A stretch of DNA of 53,486 nucleotides from Acidimicrobiia bacterium (GCA_040881685.1 JBBECS010000053.1:37631-91116); one strand, 5' to 3'. Positions 16,464 to 24,891 are shown, counted from the stretch's first letter. Numbers and translations: made by a program. The notes: generated by a model not told the origin, from the letters alone.

Positions 16464-17393
16464 GTGGATCTCTCGAAGCCGTCCCAGTTCTGGGAACGCC
16501 TCGGCTCCGAACACGCGGCCGAGCTCGATCGTCATGGCTTCGCGAACGTCAAGCGCGTGCAGGGCTTGCGCTACTTCAACTGGCGCTGGCGCCCCGGGCG
16601 CCTCGCGGGGAGCGAGCAATTCAGCTTCCTGCTCCGCCACGCGCGACCCAGGGACCTTCGCGCGGTTCTCCGTCGTCCCCTCGGTGCTTCTGACTCTGCG
16701 TGGGATGGCGTGGAGTGGTCGATGGGCGAGCGCCGCGCATACATCGTGGCGGTTCGTCTGCTGTGGCGCTACGCGACGCGCCACGGTGATCCCGCGGTGA
16801 TATCGCTCGCCGAACCCGAGCTCGGTGCACCCCTGCCCGTACATCTCGATGGTCGGTTGATCTCCCAAGATCTTGCGAACGCCGCGCTCGAGGTGGCGGC
16901 GATGAAACGCGCGCTCGGCGATCGTCAACCGGGACACATTGTCGAGGTTGGGGGTGGCTACGGACGCAGCGCGTACGGGCTGCTCCACGCGTTCCCCGAT
17001 GCTCGCTACACGATCGTCGACATCGAGCCGGCCGCGTCCATCTCGCGTTGGTATATGAACGAGCTTGCCCCAGGGCGTGTGGTCGTGATCTCGCCCGAGC
17101 AGGCACTCGAGCTCGACGACGGCGCGTTCGACCTCGCGGTCTCGATCTCGAGCCTGCACGAGATGCGCCTCGATCAGATCGACGGCTACCTGTCGCTCTT
17201 CGATCGAGTCGGTGCGGGCGGAGTGGTGTACCTGAAGCAGTGGACGCGCTGGGACAACCCGGTCGACGGCGTACGAGCCGAGTTCGCGGACTACCCAATC
17301 CCATCTCGATGGCGCCGCTTGCTGTACGAGCGGTGCCCGGTGCAGACGCACTTCACCCAGGCCGCATGGGAGGTTCCTCCCGACCCGGCGTGA
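16464..17393 (+). CDS. Putative sugar O-methyltransferase
   Basis: A 309-residue protein with an N-terminal helical part and a SAM-binding core: HIVEVGGGYGRSAYGLL (motif I), then YTIVDIEPAASIS and VSISSLHEMR. This resembles the family annotated as putative sugar O-methyltransferase, found in polysaccharide loci. It would cap or decorate sugars of the exported glycan. The GTG at 16464 follows the previous stop by 11 bases, and AGGA lies about 11 bases upstream. The next gene starts a new transcript from its own -10-like element. Confidence 0.75.
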   Translation: MDLSKPSQFWERLGSEHAAELDRHGFANVKRVQGLRYFNWRWRPGRLAGSEQFSFLLRHARPRDLRAVLRRPLGASDSAWDGVEWSMGERRAYIVAVRLLWRYATRHGDPAVISLAEPELGAPLPVHLDGRLISQDLANAALEVAAMKRALGDRQPGHIVEVGGGYGRSAYGLLHAFPDARYTIVDIEPAASISRWYMNELAPGRVVVISPEQALELDDGAFDLAVSISSLHEMRLDQIDGYLSLFDRVGAGGVVYLKQWTRWDNPVDGVRAEFADYPIPSRWRRLLYERCPVQTHFTQAAWEVPPDPA

Positions 17394-17430
17394 GCGGCAT
17401 CGATTGAGGGGTCGGCGCGGGGACCCGTCG

Positions 17431-17436
17431 TACACT
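17431..17436 (+). promoter_or_regulatory. -10-like element for rfbF
   Basis: TACACT lies six bases before the ATG at 17443, and no ribosome binding site fits in between. This marks a leaderless start for the CDP-sugar operon. Confidence 0.5.
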
Positions 17437-17442
17437 GGCTCG

Positions 17443-18213
17443 ATGCAGGCGGTGATCCTCGCGGGTGGCCGCGGGTCCCGGCTCCTCGAGGAGACCGTGG
17501 TGCGCCCGAAGCCCCTGGTCGAGATCGGCGGCCGGCCGATCATCTGGCACATCATGCACATCTATGCCCACCACGGGATCGTCGACTTCGTGGTGTGCGC
17601 GGGCTACAAGGGCTACCAGCTCAAGGAGTACTTCGCGAACCTCGCGCTGCACGACTCCGACGTGACGTTCGATCTGGGCACCGGCGGCGTGGAGTACCAC
17701 CAGCCGCCGAGTGCGCCGTGGCGCGTGACGGTGGCCGACACCGGTCCCGACACGATGACGGGCGGCCGCGTCCGGCGCGTGCGTGAGTACCTTCGAACCG
17801 ACGAACCGTTCTGCCTCACGTATGGCGACGGCGTGGCCGACGTCGACGTGACCGCGAGCATCGAGTTCCATCGGAGCGAGCGACGACTCGTGACGATGAC
17901 GGCGGTGCGTCCGTCGGCGCGGTTCGGCACGGTGGCCATCGACGGTGGGCAGGTCACCGAGATGCTCGAGAAGCACCCGGTCGGCGCGCACCCGGTGAAC
18001 GGGGGTTTCTTCGTGGTGGAGCCCGCGGTCCTCGACCACATCGACGGTGACGACTCGGTGTGGGAGACCGACGTGCTCGGGAAGCTGGCGGCCGATGGCC
18101 AACTGTCCGCGTTCCAGCACGACGGTTACTGGCAACCGATGGACACCATGTGGGAGCGGGAGCAGCTCGAGGAGCAATGGCGCGCTGGCGATGCGCCGTG
18201 GAAGGTGTGGTGA
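17443..18213 (+). CDS. rfbF: Glucose-1-phosphate cytidylyltransferase
   Basis: Makes CDP-glucose from CTP and glucose-1-phosphate, the first step of CDP-6-deoxyhexose synthesis. The 256-residue protein has the nucleotidyltransferase start MQAVILAGGRGSRLLEET, the RPKPLVEIGGRPI activating-lysine region, YKGYQLKEYF, LTYGDGVADVD for the metal site and the family ending HDGYWQPMDTMWE. Length is normal for RfbF. The ATG at 17443 is preferred to an upstream TTG because TACACT sits six bases ahead. The stop codon is the first base of the dispersed leader element that separates it from rfbG. Confidence 0.94.
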   Translation: MQAVILAGGRGSRLLEETVVRPKPLVEIGGRPIIWHIMHIYAHHGIVDFVVCAGYKGYQLKEYFANLALHDSDVTFDLGTGGVEYHQPPSAPWRVTVADTGPDTMTGGRVRRVREYLRTDEPFCLTYGDGVADVDVTASIEFHRSERRLVTMTAVRPSARFGTVAIDGGQVTEMLEKHPVGAHPVNGGFFVVEPAVLDHIDGDDSVWETDVLGKLAADGQLSAFQHDGYWQPMDTMWEREQLEEQWRAGDAPWKVW

Positions 18214-18313
18214 GGCGAGCGCCCGCGGCGCAGGTACCCTGCGCCGCTCGCAGCGAGCCGTTCGCCGACGCGGAGTTGCGCGGCCCGGCCCGCAGGGCCG
18301 AGAGCGGGAAAGG
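18211..18313 (+). repeat. Intergenic leader element, copy A (before rfbG)
   Basis: A 103-base segment running from the rfbF stop codon to the rfbG start. It matches copy B (42340-42436, minus strand): the first 33 bases agree at 31 positions, AGCCGTTCGCCGA is identical, and CGGCCCGGC and GAGCGGG are shared. Hairpin 1 is GCGGCGCAGG-TAC-CCTGCGCCGC, with TACCCT (18235-18240) inside. Hairpin 2 is CGGCCC-GCA-GGGCCG. Each hairpin has a base pair that is swapped, not broken, in copy B. No U-tract follows, so it is not a simple terminator. It could be a structured leader RNA, an operator overlapping a promoter, or a mobile intergenic repeat. Confidence 0.8.
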
Positions 18314-19369
18314 GTGAGCCAGGGCTTCTGGGGTGGGCGGCGTGTCCTCGTCACCGGGCACACGGGATTCAAGGGCGCCTGGCTCACCGCGTGGTTGCAG
18401 CTGCTCGGCGCCGAGGTGCACGGGCTCGCACTCGAGGCGGGCGATCCCAGCTTGGCTCGACTGCTCGATCTCCCGAATGACGGCGACCAAGCGCTTGGTG
18501 ACATCCGAGACCTCGACACCGTGCGCGTCGCGTTCGCCCGGTCGACGCCCGACGTCGTGTTCCACCTCGCCGCGCAGTCCCTCGTGCTGTCCGCGTACTC
18601 CGATCCGGTCGGGACATACCGGACGAACGTGGTCGGCACTGCGCACGTCCTCGAAGCAGCGCGGGGGCCAGACGCACCACGCGCGGTCGTCGTGGTCACC
18701 AGCGACAAGGTTTACGACCCGTCTGCGTCCACCCCGCCCTTCGACGAGCAGTCACCGCTCGGCGGTGCCGACCCGTACAGCTCGTCGAAGGCCGCGGCCG
18801 AGATGGTGGCCGTGGCCTACCGGCGCGCGTACCTCGCTGGCAACGGCGTTGCAGTCGCCACCGCGCGCGCCGGCAACGTGATCGGCGGCGGCGATTGGGC
18901 CGAGAACCGCATCGTGCCCGATCTGCTCCGCGCGCGTGAGCAGCACGCGCCGCTCGAGCTTCGGTATCCCGAAGCGGTCCGACCCTGGCAACACGTGCTC
19001 GACCCGCTCCACGGCTATCTGTTGCTCGCGGAGCGATTGGTCGACGATCCCGCGGGTGCACCCGAAGCGCTGAACTTCGGACCGGCGGCAGCCTCGGGAT
19101 GCGCGGTGTCCGAGCTGGTCGAACGGCTCCGCGCGGCGTTCGGTGGTGAGCCCGAATGGCGCGCCGGCCCCACACCGGAGCTGCACGAAACGGCGGACCT
19201 GCGCCTGTCGTCGCAGCTCGCGACCAAGACGCTCGGATGGACGCCCCGACTCGAAGTCGACGACGCAATCAGTTGGACCGCTGAGTGGCATCTGGCGCAC
19301 GAGCGCGGCGACGACGTGCATGGCATCTGCGGGGCGCAGATCGCAACCTTCGAGCGGCTCGGGCCATGA
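18314..19369 (+). CDS. rfbG: CDP-glucose 4,6-dehydratase
   Basis: Converts CDP-glucose to CDP-4-keto-6-deoxyglucose using bound NAD. The 351-residue SDR has the family-specific start FWGGRRVLVTGHTGFKGAWL, the active-site TSDKVYD, YSSSKAAAE (YxxxK) and RAGNVIGGGDWAENRIVPD, all typical of RfbG. The GTG at 18314 follows a purine-rich GGGAAAGG. A longer frame to 18047 overlaps rfbF and is rejected. Its stop overlaps the ATG of the C-methyltransferase (ATGA). No RfbH-type 3-dehydrase is present, so C3 deoxygenation to paratose or abequose-like sugars is not expected. Confidence 0.93.
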   Translation: MSQGFWGGRRVLVTGHTGFKGAWLTAWLQLLGAEVHGLALEAGDPSLARLLDLPNDGDQALGDIRDLDTVRVAFARSTPDVVFHLAAQSLVLSAYSDPVGTYRTNVVGTAHVLEAARGPDAPRAVVVVTSDKVYDPSASTPPFDEQSPLGGADPYSSSKAAAEMVAVAYRRAYLAGNGVAVATARAGNVIGGGDWAENRIVPDLLRAREQHAPLELRYPEAVRPWQHVLDPLHGYLLLAERLVDDPAGAPEALNFGPAAASGCAVSELVERLRAAFGGEPEWRAGPTPELHETADLRLSSQLATKTLGWTPRLEVDDAISWTAEWHLAHERGDDVHGICGAQIATFERLGP

Positions 19370-20610
19370 GCCGCTCGGATCCGCGGTGTCGATCGTGCGG
19401 TGCTGCGCTGACCCGCACGCTCGTCGACCTCGGTGAACAACCGCTTGCGAACGCGTACCTCACCGACGCGCAGCTGAGCGCCGGTCGAGAACCTTCGTAT
19501 CCATTGCATGCGCGCGTGTGCGACACCTGCTGGCTCGTGCAAGTCGACGACGTTGTGCCGCCCGAAGCCATCTTCACCGAGTACGCCTACTTCTCGTCGT
19601 ACTCCGATTCATGGGTCGAACACTCGAGGCGGTACTGCAAGCAAGTGATCGACCGGCTCGGACTCGACCACCAGAGCTTGGTGATCGAAGTGGCGAGCAA
19701 TGACGGCTACCTGCTCCGCCACTTCGTGGACGAAGGAGTACCGGTCCTGGGCGTGGAGCCGGCGGCGAACGTCGCCGAAGTCGCGCGAGCCGCGGGCGTG
19801 CCCACCGAGGTTCGGTTCTTCGGGTGGGAGTGTGCAGCCGATCTCGTGGATCGAGGGCAGACCGCCGACCTCGTGGTGGCCAACAACGTGCTCGCGCACG
19901 TGCCCGACCTCGACGACTTCATTCGTGGGCTCGCTGGCGCGATGAAGCCCGGTGGCGCGCTCACGATCGAGGTCCCGCACCTGTTGCGGATGTTGGAGCG
20001 AGTCGAGTTCGACACCATCTACCACGAGCACTTCTCCTACTTCTCGTTGCTCGCCGCGTGCCACGCCTTGAAGACCCGTGGTCTTCGGGTCTTCGACGTG
20101 GAGGAGTTGTCTACGCACGGCGGCAGCATGCGTCTCTGGATCGGACTCGACGCGACCTGCCCGTTCGAGAAGACCGAAGCGGTCGATTCCATCATCGAAG
20201 CCGAGCGCACGGCCGGCCTCGACCAGGCGAACGCGTACGCAGCGTTCGCGGGCCGGGTCGAGCACGCGCGGGCATCGTTGCGCGGGTTCCTGGTGGACGC
20301 CCGCGAAGCTGGCAAGCGAGTCGCCGCGTACGGAGCCGCCGCCAAGGGGAACACCCTGTTGAACTCGTGCCACGTGACGACGTCAGACGTCGCGTACGTG
20401 GTCGACCGGAACCCGCACAAGCAGGGTCAGTATCTCCCTGGGTCGCATCTTCCGATCCTCGAGCCCGATCACGTGCGGCGGGACCGGCCCGACTACCTCT
20501 TGATCCTTCCGTGGAACCTGCGCGAAGAGATCACCGAGCAGATGGCAGACGTTCATGAATGGGGTTGCCGTTTCGTCGTCGCAATCCCAGAGGTCGAGGT
20601 GCTGGCGTGA
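19366..20610 (+). CDS. NDP-sugar C-methyltransferase, KijD1/TylC3 type
   Basis: A 414-residue enzyme predicted to methylate a sugar carbon (C3 in characterised relatives) of a 4-keto-6-deoxy nucleotide sugar. The N-terminal zinc-binding part has C8, C11, C52 and C55. The SAM core carries VIEVASNDGYLLRHF and LVVANNVLAHVPD. The IYHEHFSYFS motif (E221, H222) corresponds to the catalytic Glu-His of KijD1. The C-terminal part has VAAYGAAAKGNTLLN, as in Methyltransf_14. Its position directly after RfbG makes CDP-4-keto-6-deoxyglucose the likely substrate. ATG overlaps the rfbG stop, and its own stop overlaps the epimerase GTG. Confidence 0.87.
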   Translation: MSRSDPRCRSCGAALTRTLVDLGEQPLANAYLTDAQLSAGREPSYPLHARVCDTCWLVQVDDVVPPEAIFTEYAYFSSYSDSWVEHSRRYCKQVIDRLGLDHQSLVIEVASNDGYLLRHFVDEGVPVLGVEPAANVAEVARAAGVPTEVRFFGWECAADLVDRGQTADLVVANNVLAHVPDLDDFIRGLAGAMKPGGALTIEVPHLLRMLERVEFDTIYHEHFSYFSLLAACHALKTRGLRVFDVEELSTHGGSMRLWIGLDATCPFEKTEAVDSIIEAERTAGLDQANAYAAFAGRVEHARASLRGFLVDAREAGKRVAAYGAAAKGNTLLNSCHVTTSDVAYVVDRNPHKQGQYLPGSHLPILEPDHVRRDRPDYLLILPWNLREEITEQMADVHEWGCRFVVAIPEVEVLA

Positions 20611-21155
20611 TCTTTCACGAGATGGAGGTCGAGGGCGCGTTCATCCTCGAGCCCGAGCGCCATTCCGACGAGCGTGGATGGTTCGCGAGGACGTTCGGTG
20701 CCGAAGAGCTCGCGGCGCGGCATCTCGTGACTCGAGTCGCACAGATCAGCGCGTCGCACAACACGAGCCGTGGCACGCTGCGCGGGATGCACATGCAGCT
20801 CGCTCCGCACGAGGAGACCAAGGTCGTCCGCTGCACGAGCGGTGAGGTCTTCGATGTCCTGGTCGACCTGCGCGGCAGCTCGAACACCTTCGGCCGGTGG
20901 ACGGCCGCCGAGCTCAGTCGGACGAATGGCCACGCGGTCTACGTTCCAGAGGGCTGTGCGCATGGCTTCCTGACGCTCGCCGACGAGAGCGAGGTCGAAT
21001 ACGTCATCTCGGTACCACATGCGCCGGATTCGGCCTTCGGGGTGAGGTTCGACGACCCGGCCTTCGGCATCGAGTGGCCGTTCGCCCCGGCCGTCATCAA
21101 CGAACGCGACCGCTCATATGCATCGGTCGATCTCGACGCGCTGCGCAGTCGATGA
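20607..21155 (+). CDS. RmlC-like NDP-4-keto-6-deoxysugar 3,5-epimerase
   Basis: A 182-residue cupin enzyme that inverts C3 and/or C5 of a 4-keto-6-deoxy nucleotide sugar. Visible family motifs are GAFILEPERHSDERGWFAR, the catalytic-histidine region RGMHMQ, VFDVLVDLR and VPEGCAHGFLTL. A separate RmlC sits in the rhamnose group (42434-43000), so this copy probably serves the CDP-sugar branch. GTG at 20607 overlaps the previous stop (GTGA), and the stop overlaps the next ATG. Whether it epimerises one or both carbons is not visible. Confidence 0.86.
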   Translation: MIFHEMEVEGAFILEPERHSDERGWFARTFGAEELAARHLVTRVAQISASHNTSRGTLRGMHMQLAPHEETKVVRCTSGEVFDVLVDLRGSSNTFGRWTAAELSRTNGHAVYVPEGCAHGFLTLADESEVEYVISVPHAPDSAFGVRFDDPAFGIEWPFAPAVINERDRSYASVDLDALRSR

Positions 21156-21898
21156 CGAGCGACGACCGCGAGCGCTTCGATGCCGACCGTCGGCGTTGGG
21201 CGATGGAGATGCAGGCCGACGGCGTGACCGAGGCCGCGGCGCGCGATCTGTATCGCGGTGCCGACGCGCACAATTGGCCGTACCAGTGGGACTGGCTCGG
21301 CCTGCCGGTCATCCAGATGCCGGCCGACATCGTGGCGGTCCAAGAGATCGTGTGGGCGACCCGGCCGCAGCTGGTGATCGAGACGGGGGTCGCGCGTGGT
21401 GGCTCGCTCGCGTTGTACGCGTCGATCCTCGAGCTGATCGGTGAGGGAGAGGTGCTCGGCATCGACATCGACATCAGAGCGCACAACCGGGCCGCGATCG
21501 AGGCGCACCCGCTGGCCGGGCGCATCACCCTCCTCGAGGGCTCGTCGGTCGATCCCGAGGTCGTACGAATCGTGAGCGAGCGCGCGGCAGCCGCTGAGCG
21601 GGTCATGGTCGTGCTCGACTCCGACCACTCCCACGACCATGTGGTGGCCGAGCTTCGCGCCTACGCGCCGCTCGTCACCGTGGACCAGTTCCTGGTGGTC
21701 GCCGACACCATGGTGGAGGAGATGCCGACGCCGGAGCATCGAGCGCGCCCGTGGGGGAAGGGCAACAGCCCCGCGTCGGCCTTGCGCGCGTGGCAGACCG
21801 AGTCGTCCGACACGTTGCTTTTCGAGCCGGATCCGTTCGTCGATGCGAAGCTGCTCGTGAGCGCGTCGCTCGGCGGCTACCTGCGGCGGATTCGCTGA
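21152..21898 (+). CDS. CmcI/cephalosporin hydroxylase-like methyltransferase
   Basis: A 248-residue protein of the family named after cephalosporin hydroxylase CmcI. Despite that name, members are mostly SAM-dependent O-methyltransferases, including rhamnosyl O-methyltransferases. Motifs are WPYQWDWLGLPVIQMPAD, VIETGVARGGSLALYAS (SAM loop), VLGIDIDIRAHNR, VMVVLDSDHSHDHV (metal-type acidic/histidine cluster) and the C-terminal WGKGNSP. In this operon it probably O-methylates the deoxysugar. ATG overlaps the epimerase stop. Its last 22 bases overlap the end of the convergent SDR gene at 21877. Confidence 0.82.
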   Translation: MTSDDRERFDADRRRWAMEMQADGVTEAAARDLYRGADAHNWPYQWDWLGLPVIQMPADIVAVQEIVWATRPQLVIETGVARGGSLALYASILELIGEGEVLGIDIDIRAHNRAAIEAHPLAGRITLLEGSSVDPEVVRIVSERAAAAERVMVVLDSDHSHDHVVAELRAYAPLVTVDQFLVVADTMVEEMPTPEHRARPWGKGNSPASALRAWQTESSDTLLFEPDPFVDAKLLVSASLGGYLRRIR

Positions 21899-22785
21899 CG
21901 CCACCAGTCAACGGCGGCGGTCAGCCCTGACTCGAGGGTGAACCGGGGCTCGAACCCAACCTCTTCGTGCAAGCGGGTCACGTCGGCCACCAATCGAGGA
22001 GGATCGGCCGGTCGGTCAGGGAGTGCACCAACTCGCAGGAGGTCCTCTCGGTCCAAGCTGCGGGCGATCGCTTGCACGACTTCCAGGACGGACGTTCCCG
22101 TACCCGAGCCGACGTTCACCGGTCCGGTCACGTCGCTGTCGAGGAGCGCCGCGAACGCCGCGCCACAGTCTGCGACATGGAGGAAGTCGCGAACCTGCAT
22201 ACCCGAGCTGATCGGCGCGGGTGTGCCCTCCAAGAGGGAGCGGGTGACGGTGGGGACCAGACGACCAGGCTGTTCGTTCGGGCCGTAGGGAAAGAACACC
22301 AGACCCATCGCGGCTGAGCGGTCGAGGCCCCGCGCGACCGTCTCTTTTGCCACGCCGTAGCGCGTTGCCGGCCGGCGCGGTGTGTCGCGTTCGCTGGCGA
22401 AGCCATCGGGGCCGAGGGAGTCACCGTCCCAGCCGTACTGCGCGCAGCTCCCCGCCACAACGATCCGTTGACCTCCTGCCTCCCGGAACGCGCCTGCGAG
22501 CCGAGCGGTCGCTTCCACCCACGCATCGTTGGCCGGGTCGTCCCAGAAGGCGCCGTGCTCGGTGCACCAGGCCAGATGCAAGAGATGCGTCGGCGCGACC
22601 GACTTGATGAGCGCGTCAAGGGAAGCACCGTCGAGAAGATCGAGCACGTGCCATTCGCGTGCGGTGGGGTTTGCCCCCTGATGTCGTGCAGCGACGTGCA
22701 CCTCGAACCCTCGCTGCCCGAGCTCGGTGACGGCGGGAGCGCCCACGAACCCACCGCCGCCCGTGACGAGCACTCGCCGGGTCAT
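21877..22785 (-). CDS. SDR nucleotide-sugar reductase/epimerase
   Basis: A 302-residue extended SDR with RVLVTGGGGFVGAPAV at the N-terminus, AGSCAQYGW in place of the usual STSEVYG, and YGVAK (YxxxK) as the catalytic pair. VRDFLHVADCGAAF and VNVGSGTGTSVLEV are typical of 4-ketosugar reductases and epimerases. Placed tail to tail with the CDP-sugar operon, it is a good candidate for the final 4-keto reduction of the branched deoxysugar, though that is inference. It is the last gene of a three-SDR minus-strand run (24821 to 21877). Its 3' end overlaps the CmcI-like gene by 22 bases. Confidence 0.84.
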   Translation of the reverse strand: MTRRVLVTGGGGFVGAPAVTELGQRGFEVHVAARHQGANPTAREWHVLDLLDGASLDALIKSVAPTHLLHLAWCTEHGAFWDDPANDAWVEATARLAGAFREAGGQRIVVAGSCAQYGWDGDSLGPDGFASERDTPRRPATRYGVAKETVARGLDRSAAMGLVFFPYGPNEQPGRLVPTVTRSLLEGTPAPISSGMQVRDFLHVADCGAAFAALLDSDVTGPVNVGSGTGTSVLEVVQAIARSLDREDLLRVGALPDRPADPPRLVADVTRLHEEVGFEPRFTLESGLTAAVDWWRQRIRRR

Positions 22786-22812
22786 GACGGACGGTCTCCT
22801 CGCGCCACCGGC

Positions 22813-23865
22813 TTACGGGTTCAGGCGACTTCGATGCCGGGCGATGCAGGCCTCGATGCGATCCAGGTTGGCGCGCGTCCAGGCCACCGTGCGCTCGAGT
22901 CCATCGCGCAGCGCCACCGTCGTTCTGAAGCCGATCTCGCGCTCGGCCTTCTCGATGCTGCCGAAGCGCTTGCCGGAGTGGTCCCAATCGCGCGCCGGCT
23001 CGAGCTGGATGCCGGCCGCGTTGCCGGTGAGGTCGTTGATGGTCTCGGCGAGCTCGAGGATGGGCGTCTCCACCCCCGCGGCCAGGTTGTACACGCCGTT
23101 CGGTTCGCCCACCGCAGCGCAGCGCAGCAACCCGTCGACGATGTCGTCCACGTAGATGAAGTCGCGCGTCGCGATGCCGCCGTTCTCCACCGGCAGCGGC
23201 TCGCCCTTCATCGCCCGGTACACGAACGTTGGGGTGACGTTGCGCCAGACGGTGGCCGGCGTGCCACGCCACTCGCCGGCACCGAGCACCTCGCCGGGGC
23301 CGTACACGTTCTGGAAGCGAGCCTTCACGAACTCGATCCCGTGGCGGGAGAAGTACCAGTTGCCGTACAGCTCGCCGATGATCTTCGACACCTGGTACGG
23401 GCTGTCGAGGTGCAGTGACACCGGGTCGTCCTCGGTGGTGGCGGCCGCGGTATCGAAGGTCTTCTGCGCCACGGTGCAACCCGCAGACGAGTACACGACT
23501 CGCGGCGGCGTTGGCATTGACCGCAGGTGGTCGAGCAGCTTCAGCGTGGTGAACGTGTTGTTGTCGTGATCGGCGATCGGGTCCGCCATCGAGTTCTGGT
23601 TGCCGTGGAACGTTGCGAGATGGAACACCGTCGCGGCGTCGGTGGGGAGCTTGGCGAGCACCGCATCGTCGGTGATCGATCCCTCGACGAAGTCCACCGC
23701 ATCGTGCTCGGGCACATTGGCGTGTTCGGAAGAAAGGAGATTGTCGATCACCGTGACGTTTGCCGCGCCGAGCTCGACCAAACGAGCGACGAGGTTGGAG
23801 CCGACGAACCCCGCACCACCCACGACGGCGACGCGCCGATCCTGGAAGTGGTCGACGAGCTCCAC
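22813..23865 (-). CDS. NAD-dependent nucleotide-sugar epimerase (SDR)
   Basis: A 350-residue extended SDR. The Rossmann motif VVGGAGFVGSNLV and TVIDNLLSS (NAD-preferring acidic end) are followed by VYSSAGC, YQVSK (YxxxK), RFQNVYGPGE and a GIATRDFIYVDDIV substrate-loop segment. It probably acts as a 4-epimerase or dehydratase on an NDP-hexose. The upstream SDR ends 11 bases before its ATG and the downstream SDR starts 27 bases after its stop, so the three are likely one transcript. The precise reaction is unknown. Confidence 0.85.
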   Translation of the reverse strand: MELVDHFQDRRVAVVGGAGFVGSNLVARLVELGAANVTVIDNLLSSEHANVPEHDAVDFVEGSITDDAVLAKLPTDAATVFHLATFHGNQNSMADPIADHDNNTFTTLKLLDHLRSMPTPPRVVYSSAGCTVAQKTFDTAAATTEDDPVSLHLDSPYQVSKIIGELYGNWYFSRHGIEFVKARFQNVYGPGEVLGAGEWRGTPATVWRNVTPTFVYRAMKGEPLPVENGGIATRDFIYVDDIVDGLLRCAAVGEPNGVYNLAAGVETPILELAETINDLTGNAAGIQLEPARDWDHSGKRFGSIEKAEREIGFRTTVALRDGLERTVAWTRANLDRIEACIARHRSRLNP

Positions 23866-23876
23866 GGCGTCGGAGC

Positions 23877-24821
23877 TCAGTGCTCTTCCTCATCGGGAAG
23901 GTGCAGGTGTGTGTAGGTCTGGTCGATCCCGAACTCGCGGTAGTACGCGACCGCCGCGGCCACACCCGCCGCCAGGGGCGTATCCGGTGTCCACCCATCG
24001 AAGTCGTCGCGCGTTCGGCTCGGGTCGAGCAAGATCGTGAACGCGTCGTCCTTGCCCCGCGGGCGAACTTCGACGGGGCCGTCCATGTGCACACCCATCG
24101 CGCTCACGGTTGCGTCGAACAGCTCCTTGATGGAGACATCTCCACCCGACGACAGGTGGTACGTGCCGTGGCCCTTGCCGTCGATCGCCATCTCGACCGC
24201 ATCGATCATGTCGCTGATGAACACGAAGTCACGCCGTGTGTCCATCACGAAGCAGGGCTGGTCGTCGGTGAGCCGGCTGAAGAACGTGGGTAGGGGGCCG
24301 CTGATGTTGCGGGGGCCGTATGCGTTCGCCAGGCGGAACGAGACCCAATCCAGGCCTGAGAGTCGGAGATAGAGCTCGCCGGCGGTCTTGGAGATCGCAT
24401 AGCTCGAGTCGGGATCGAGCTGATGGCCCAACGTGACCGGCTGCTCGGTCGGATTCGTGCCGTAGCAGAGTGCCGTCTGGAAGTAGATGACGCGCTCGCA
24501 TCCTGATGCCTTCGCGGCCTGGGCGATGAGCGCGGTGCCGAGCGCGTTCGTGGCGACGTCGGACTCCCAGTCGTCGGGATCCTTGTAGGAAGCGGCGGCG
24601 TGCACGACGAGGTCGGGCTCGAAGTCGCCCGTGAGCGTGTGCACGAGCGGGCCGTCGGTGATCGAGCCCTCGACCACCTCGAGGCCGTCACGCGCGCGCA
24701 GGTTGTCGCGCCGACCGGTCTCGAAGTTGTCGATGACGAGCACCTGGTCGCCGCGGGTGAGCAGGCGATCGGCGAGGTGCGACCCGACGAACCCGGAACC
24801 GCCGGTGATGAAGACCTTCAT
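23877..24821 (-). CDS. NAD-dependent nucleotide-sugar epimerase (SDR)
   Basis: A 314-residue extended SDR, first of the minus-strand SDR run. It has VFITGGSGFVGSHLADRLL, VIDNFETGRRDNL, VVHAAASYKDPDDW, YAISK (YxxxK) and RLANAYGPRN, all typical of UDP-glucose 4-epimerase or UDP-glucuronate-type enzymes. The C-terminus ends in a short acidic/histidine tail (HLHLPDEEEH). The ATG at 24821 has AGAGGAA about 10 bases upstream, and a -10-like TACGCT (minus strand, 24862-24867) lies ahead. Its substrate cannot be read from sequence. Confidence 0.86.
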   Translation of the reverse strand: MKVFITGGSGFVGSHLADRLLTRGDQVLVIDNFETGRRDNLRARDGLEVVEGSITDGPLVHTLTGDFEPDLVVHAAASYKDPDDWESDVATNALGTALIAQAAKASGCERVIYFQTALCYGTNPTEQPVTLGHQLDPDSSYAISKTAGELYLRLSGLDWVSFRLANAYGPRNISGPLPTFFSRLTDDQPCFVMDTRRDFVFISDMIDAVEMAIDGKGHGTYHLSSGGDVSIKELFDATVSAMGVHMDGPVEVRPRGKDDAFTILLDPSRTRDDFDGWTPDTPLAAGVAAAVAYYREFGIDQTYTHLHLPDEEEH

Positions 24822-24891
24822 GTGGGTGGAGTTCCTCTACCAGACAGGCGGTCGGGGCAACGAGCGTAGACGACGCTCTCCGGCGAGGGGC

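Noticed and set aside
18221-18260. Rho-independent terminator after rfbF
   Set aside because: The hairpin is strong but no U-tract follows, and the same element recurs before rmlB with its 3' end supplying ribosome binding sequence.
21152-21898. Annotation as a beta-lactam hydroxylase
   Set aside because: The family name comes from CmcI, but context (CDP-deoxysugar operon) and the SAM-binding motif favour a sugar methyltransferase.
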